A DNA stretch of 64,000 nucleotides, from contig JAFSPM010000001.1 in NCBI GenBank assembly GCA_017442855.1, positions 62,001 through 126,000 of the forward strand, given 5' to 3'. The DNA comes from Bacteroidaceae bacterium. Its GTDB lineage: Bacteria; Bacteroidota; Bacteroidia; Bacteroidales; Bacteroidaceae. How positions within the stretch are numbered: the stretch's first letter is position 1; every line of letters begins with the position of its first letter. The notes under the pieces are model-generated. The model had not been told where the DNA came from, did no database searches, and was given only the letters and a program-made list of their open reading frames with translations. The translations under genes were made by a program, and so were the position numbers. Shown piece by piece: positions 62,805-64,000 of this stretch.

Positions 62805-64000
62805 ATGAAAAAGACATTGTTTTGGATGTCTGTAATGATGCTGACATCCGTCTGTGCGTTGGCTCAAAGTTGGAAGCCAGCTGGTGACAAAATCAAGACT
62901 ACATGGGCAGAACAGGTAAGTCCTACGAATGTATGGGCTGAATATCCTCGTCCTATTATGGAGCGTGCCGATTGGAAAAACCTGAATGGACTATGGAACT
63001 ATGCTATCAAGGCTAAAGGAGAAGCTACTCCAAAAACCTGGGATGGTGAGATCCTGGTGCCCTTTGCCATTGAGTCATCCCTTTCTGGTGTCGGTAAGCA
63101 TGTAAATGAAACAGAAGAGTTGTGGTATCATCGTTCTTTTGATGTGCCAAAGAATTGGACTGGCAAGCGTGTGTTGTTACATTTCGGTGCTGTTGACTGG
63201 AAGGCTGATGTGTGGGTGAATGGCATGAGTGTAGGTTCTCACACAGGTGGTTATGTTCCTTTCTATTTGGATATTACCGATGCTCTCAATACACGAGGAA
63301 CCAATCAGTTGACTGTACGTGTTTGGGACCCAACCGACAAGAGTTATCAGCCTCGTGGCAAGCAGGTGAGCAATCCAAGTGGTATTTGGTACACCCCTGT
63401 TACAGGTATTTGGCAGACGGTATGGTTGGAGCCGGTAGCTGAGGCTCACATTGCCAATTTGAAGACCACACCAGACATTGATAACCATCAGTTGCAAGTG
63501 GAAGTGCAAGCAGAAGGTCTAAATGATAAAGGTTATCAAGCTAAGGTAAGTGTGTATGACGGACAAAAGTTAGTGGCCGAAGGCGGTGCTATCAATAACC
63601 AGCCTGTGCAAGTGCAAATGCCAGCTGATGCCAAGCTGTGGACGCCAGATGCTCCTTTCTTATATACAGTGAAGGTAAGTTTGTTGAAGAATGGGGTAGA
63701 AGTAGATAAAGTTGATAGCTATGCCGCTATGCGTAAGCTCTCTACTGGAAAGGACAAGAATGGTATTATGCGTCTGCAACTCAACAATAAACCCATCTTC
63801 ATGTATGGCCCTTTGGATCAAGGTTGGTGGCCAGACGGACTTTATACAGCTCCTTCTGATGAGGCTTTGAAATTTGATATTCAGAAGACCAAGGACTTTG
63901 GCTATAACATGATTCGCAAGCACATCAAGGTGGAACCAGCTCGTTGGTACACCTATTGCGACCAGTTAGGCATTTTGGTTTGGCAAGATATGCCTAGTGG
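62805..64000 (+). CDS. Glycoside hydrolase family 2 protein, N-terminal part (3' end outside window)
   Basis: The first 398 residues are visible and the frame stays open to the window edge. A signal peptide (MKKTLFWMSVMMLTSVCALAQ) predicts export. The GH2 sugar-binding jelly-roll carries ELWYHRSFDVPKNWTGKRVLLHFGAVDWKADVWVNG and HTGGYVPFYLDIT, then an immunoglobulin-like domain (LKTTPDIDNHQLQVEVQAEG), then the start of the TIM barrel (NNKPIFMYGPLDQGWWPDGLYTAPSDEALKFD). The catalytic acid residues are beyond the edge, so the specificity is unknown. An in-frame ATG at 62781 is possible but would extend ahead of the signal peptide. Confidence 0.88.
   Translation, partial: MKKTLFWMSVMMLTSVCALAQSWKPAGDKIKTTWAEQVSPTNVWAEYPRPIMERADWKNLNGLWNYAIKAKGEATPKTWDGEILVPFAIESSLSGVGKHVNETEELWYHRSFDVPKNWTGKRVLLHFGAVDWKADVWVNGMSVGSHTGGYVPFYLDITDALNTRGTNQLTVRVWDPTDKSYQPRGKQVSNPSGIWYTPVTGIWQTVWLEPVAEAHIANLKTTPDIDNHQLQVEVQAEGLNDKGYQAKVSVYDGQKLVAEGGAINNQPVQVQMPADAKLWTPDAPFLYTVKVSLLKNGVEVDKVDSYAAMRKLSTGKDKNGIMRLQLNNKPIFMYGPLDQGWWPDGLYTAPSDEALKFDIQKTKDFGYNMIRKHIKVEPARWYTYCDQLGILVWQDMPS

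Overview
The window looks like a chromosomal segment from a member of the Bacteroidales, most likely Prevotella/Segatella-like (inference). Seen directly: many genes are preceded by the Bacteroidota -7 promoter element TAnnTTTG, with almost no Shine-Dalgarno sequences. Gene content agrees: OMP_b-brl_3-type outer-membrane barrels, a fused SpmA/SpmB gate protein, RprXY-like two-component genes, a lipoprotein TPR/HTH regulator, GH130 and GH2 enzymes, and the block mnmG-apt-uvrC-dtd-mazG-deoC. A perfect ParB site (parS) next to mnmG suggests the segment lies in the origin-proximal part of the chromosome.

Layout. 1-16.3 kb: the end of an MFS (AmpG-like) permease with a BadF/NagK-type sugar kinase, rubrerythrin, a secreted NucA-type nuclease, a PAP2 phosphatase fused to a barrel, a radical SAM protein, mutS, a helix-hairpin-helix outer-membrane protein, a DUF4294-like protein, and a four-gene efflux operon (TolC, HlyD, two ABC-2 permeases, no ATPase). 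16.4-22.9 kb: an accessory island. It holds a three-gene hipB-hipS-hipT toxin-antitoxin operon with an inverted-repeat operator, an orphan VapE/VirE P-loop protein, a NYN-domain protein behind a terminator-bearing leader, remnants of a DUF2442 gene and of a metallophosphoesterase gene, a 36-residue membrane protein and a DUF2147 protein. 23-32.9 kb: a two-component system divergent from an outer-membrane barrel, a thioredoxin-fold lipoprotein, a membrane TPR/HTH regulator, and the operon trmH-like / metallophosphoesterase / aminoglycoside-phosphotransferase-like. 33-44.1 kb: nadA, a TonB-receptor-like barrel, and the minus-strand run ychF-lgt-GH130-leuS-yitT-rdgB. 44.3-64 kb: DUF3836-like protein, polA, ispB-like, the run spmAB-ybeY-mnmG-apt-uvrC-dtd-mazG-deoC, ruvB-flippase-DUF389, a DEAD-box helicase and the start of a GH2 enzyme.

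The most unusual material is non-coding and lies in the island. Two gene-free stretches (18087-18489 and 22440-22721) are built of short palindromes whose centres repeat every 22 bp, while the palindrome sequence itself changes from block to block. Between them lie nine exact copies of GTGAAGA/TCTTCAC just upstream of the VapE gene, and an exact 27-bp sequence present in inverted orientation at both ends of the hipBST-to-VapE segment (16454 and 20265), with a related hairpin at 22356. Together these look like the replication/maintenance or control region of a decayed or satellite-like mobile element; that reading is inference. Separately, two minus-strand short transcription units (5815 and 21217) share promoter-proximal and terminator-proximal sequence and appear to belong to one small-RNA or leader-RNA family.

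Limits: no searches or alignments could be run. Family names come from motif recognition, promoter calls rest on the -7 element alone, and transcription start positions are estimates.
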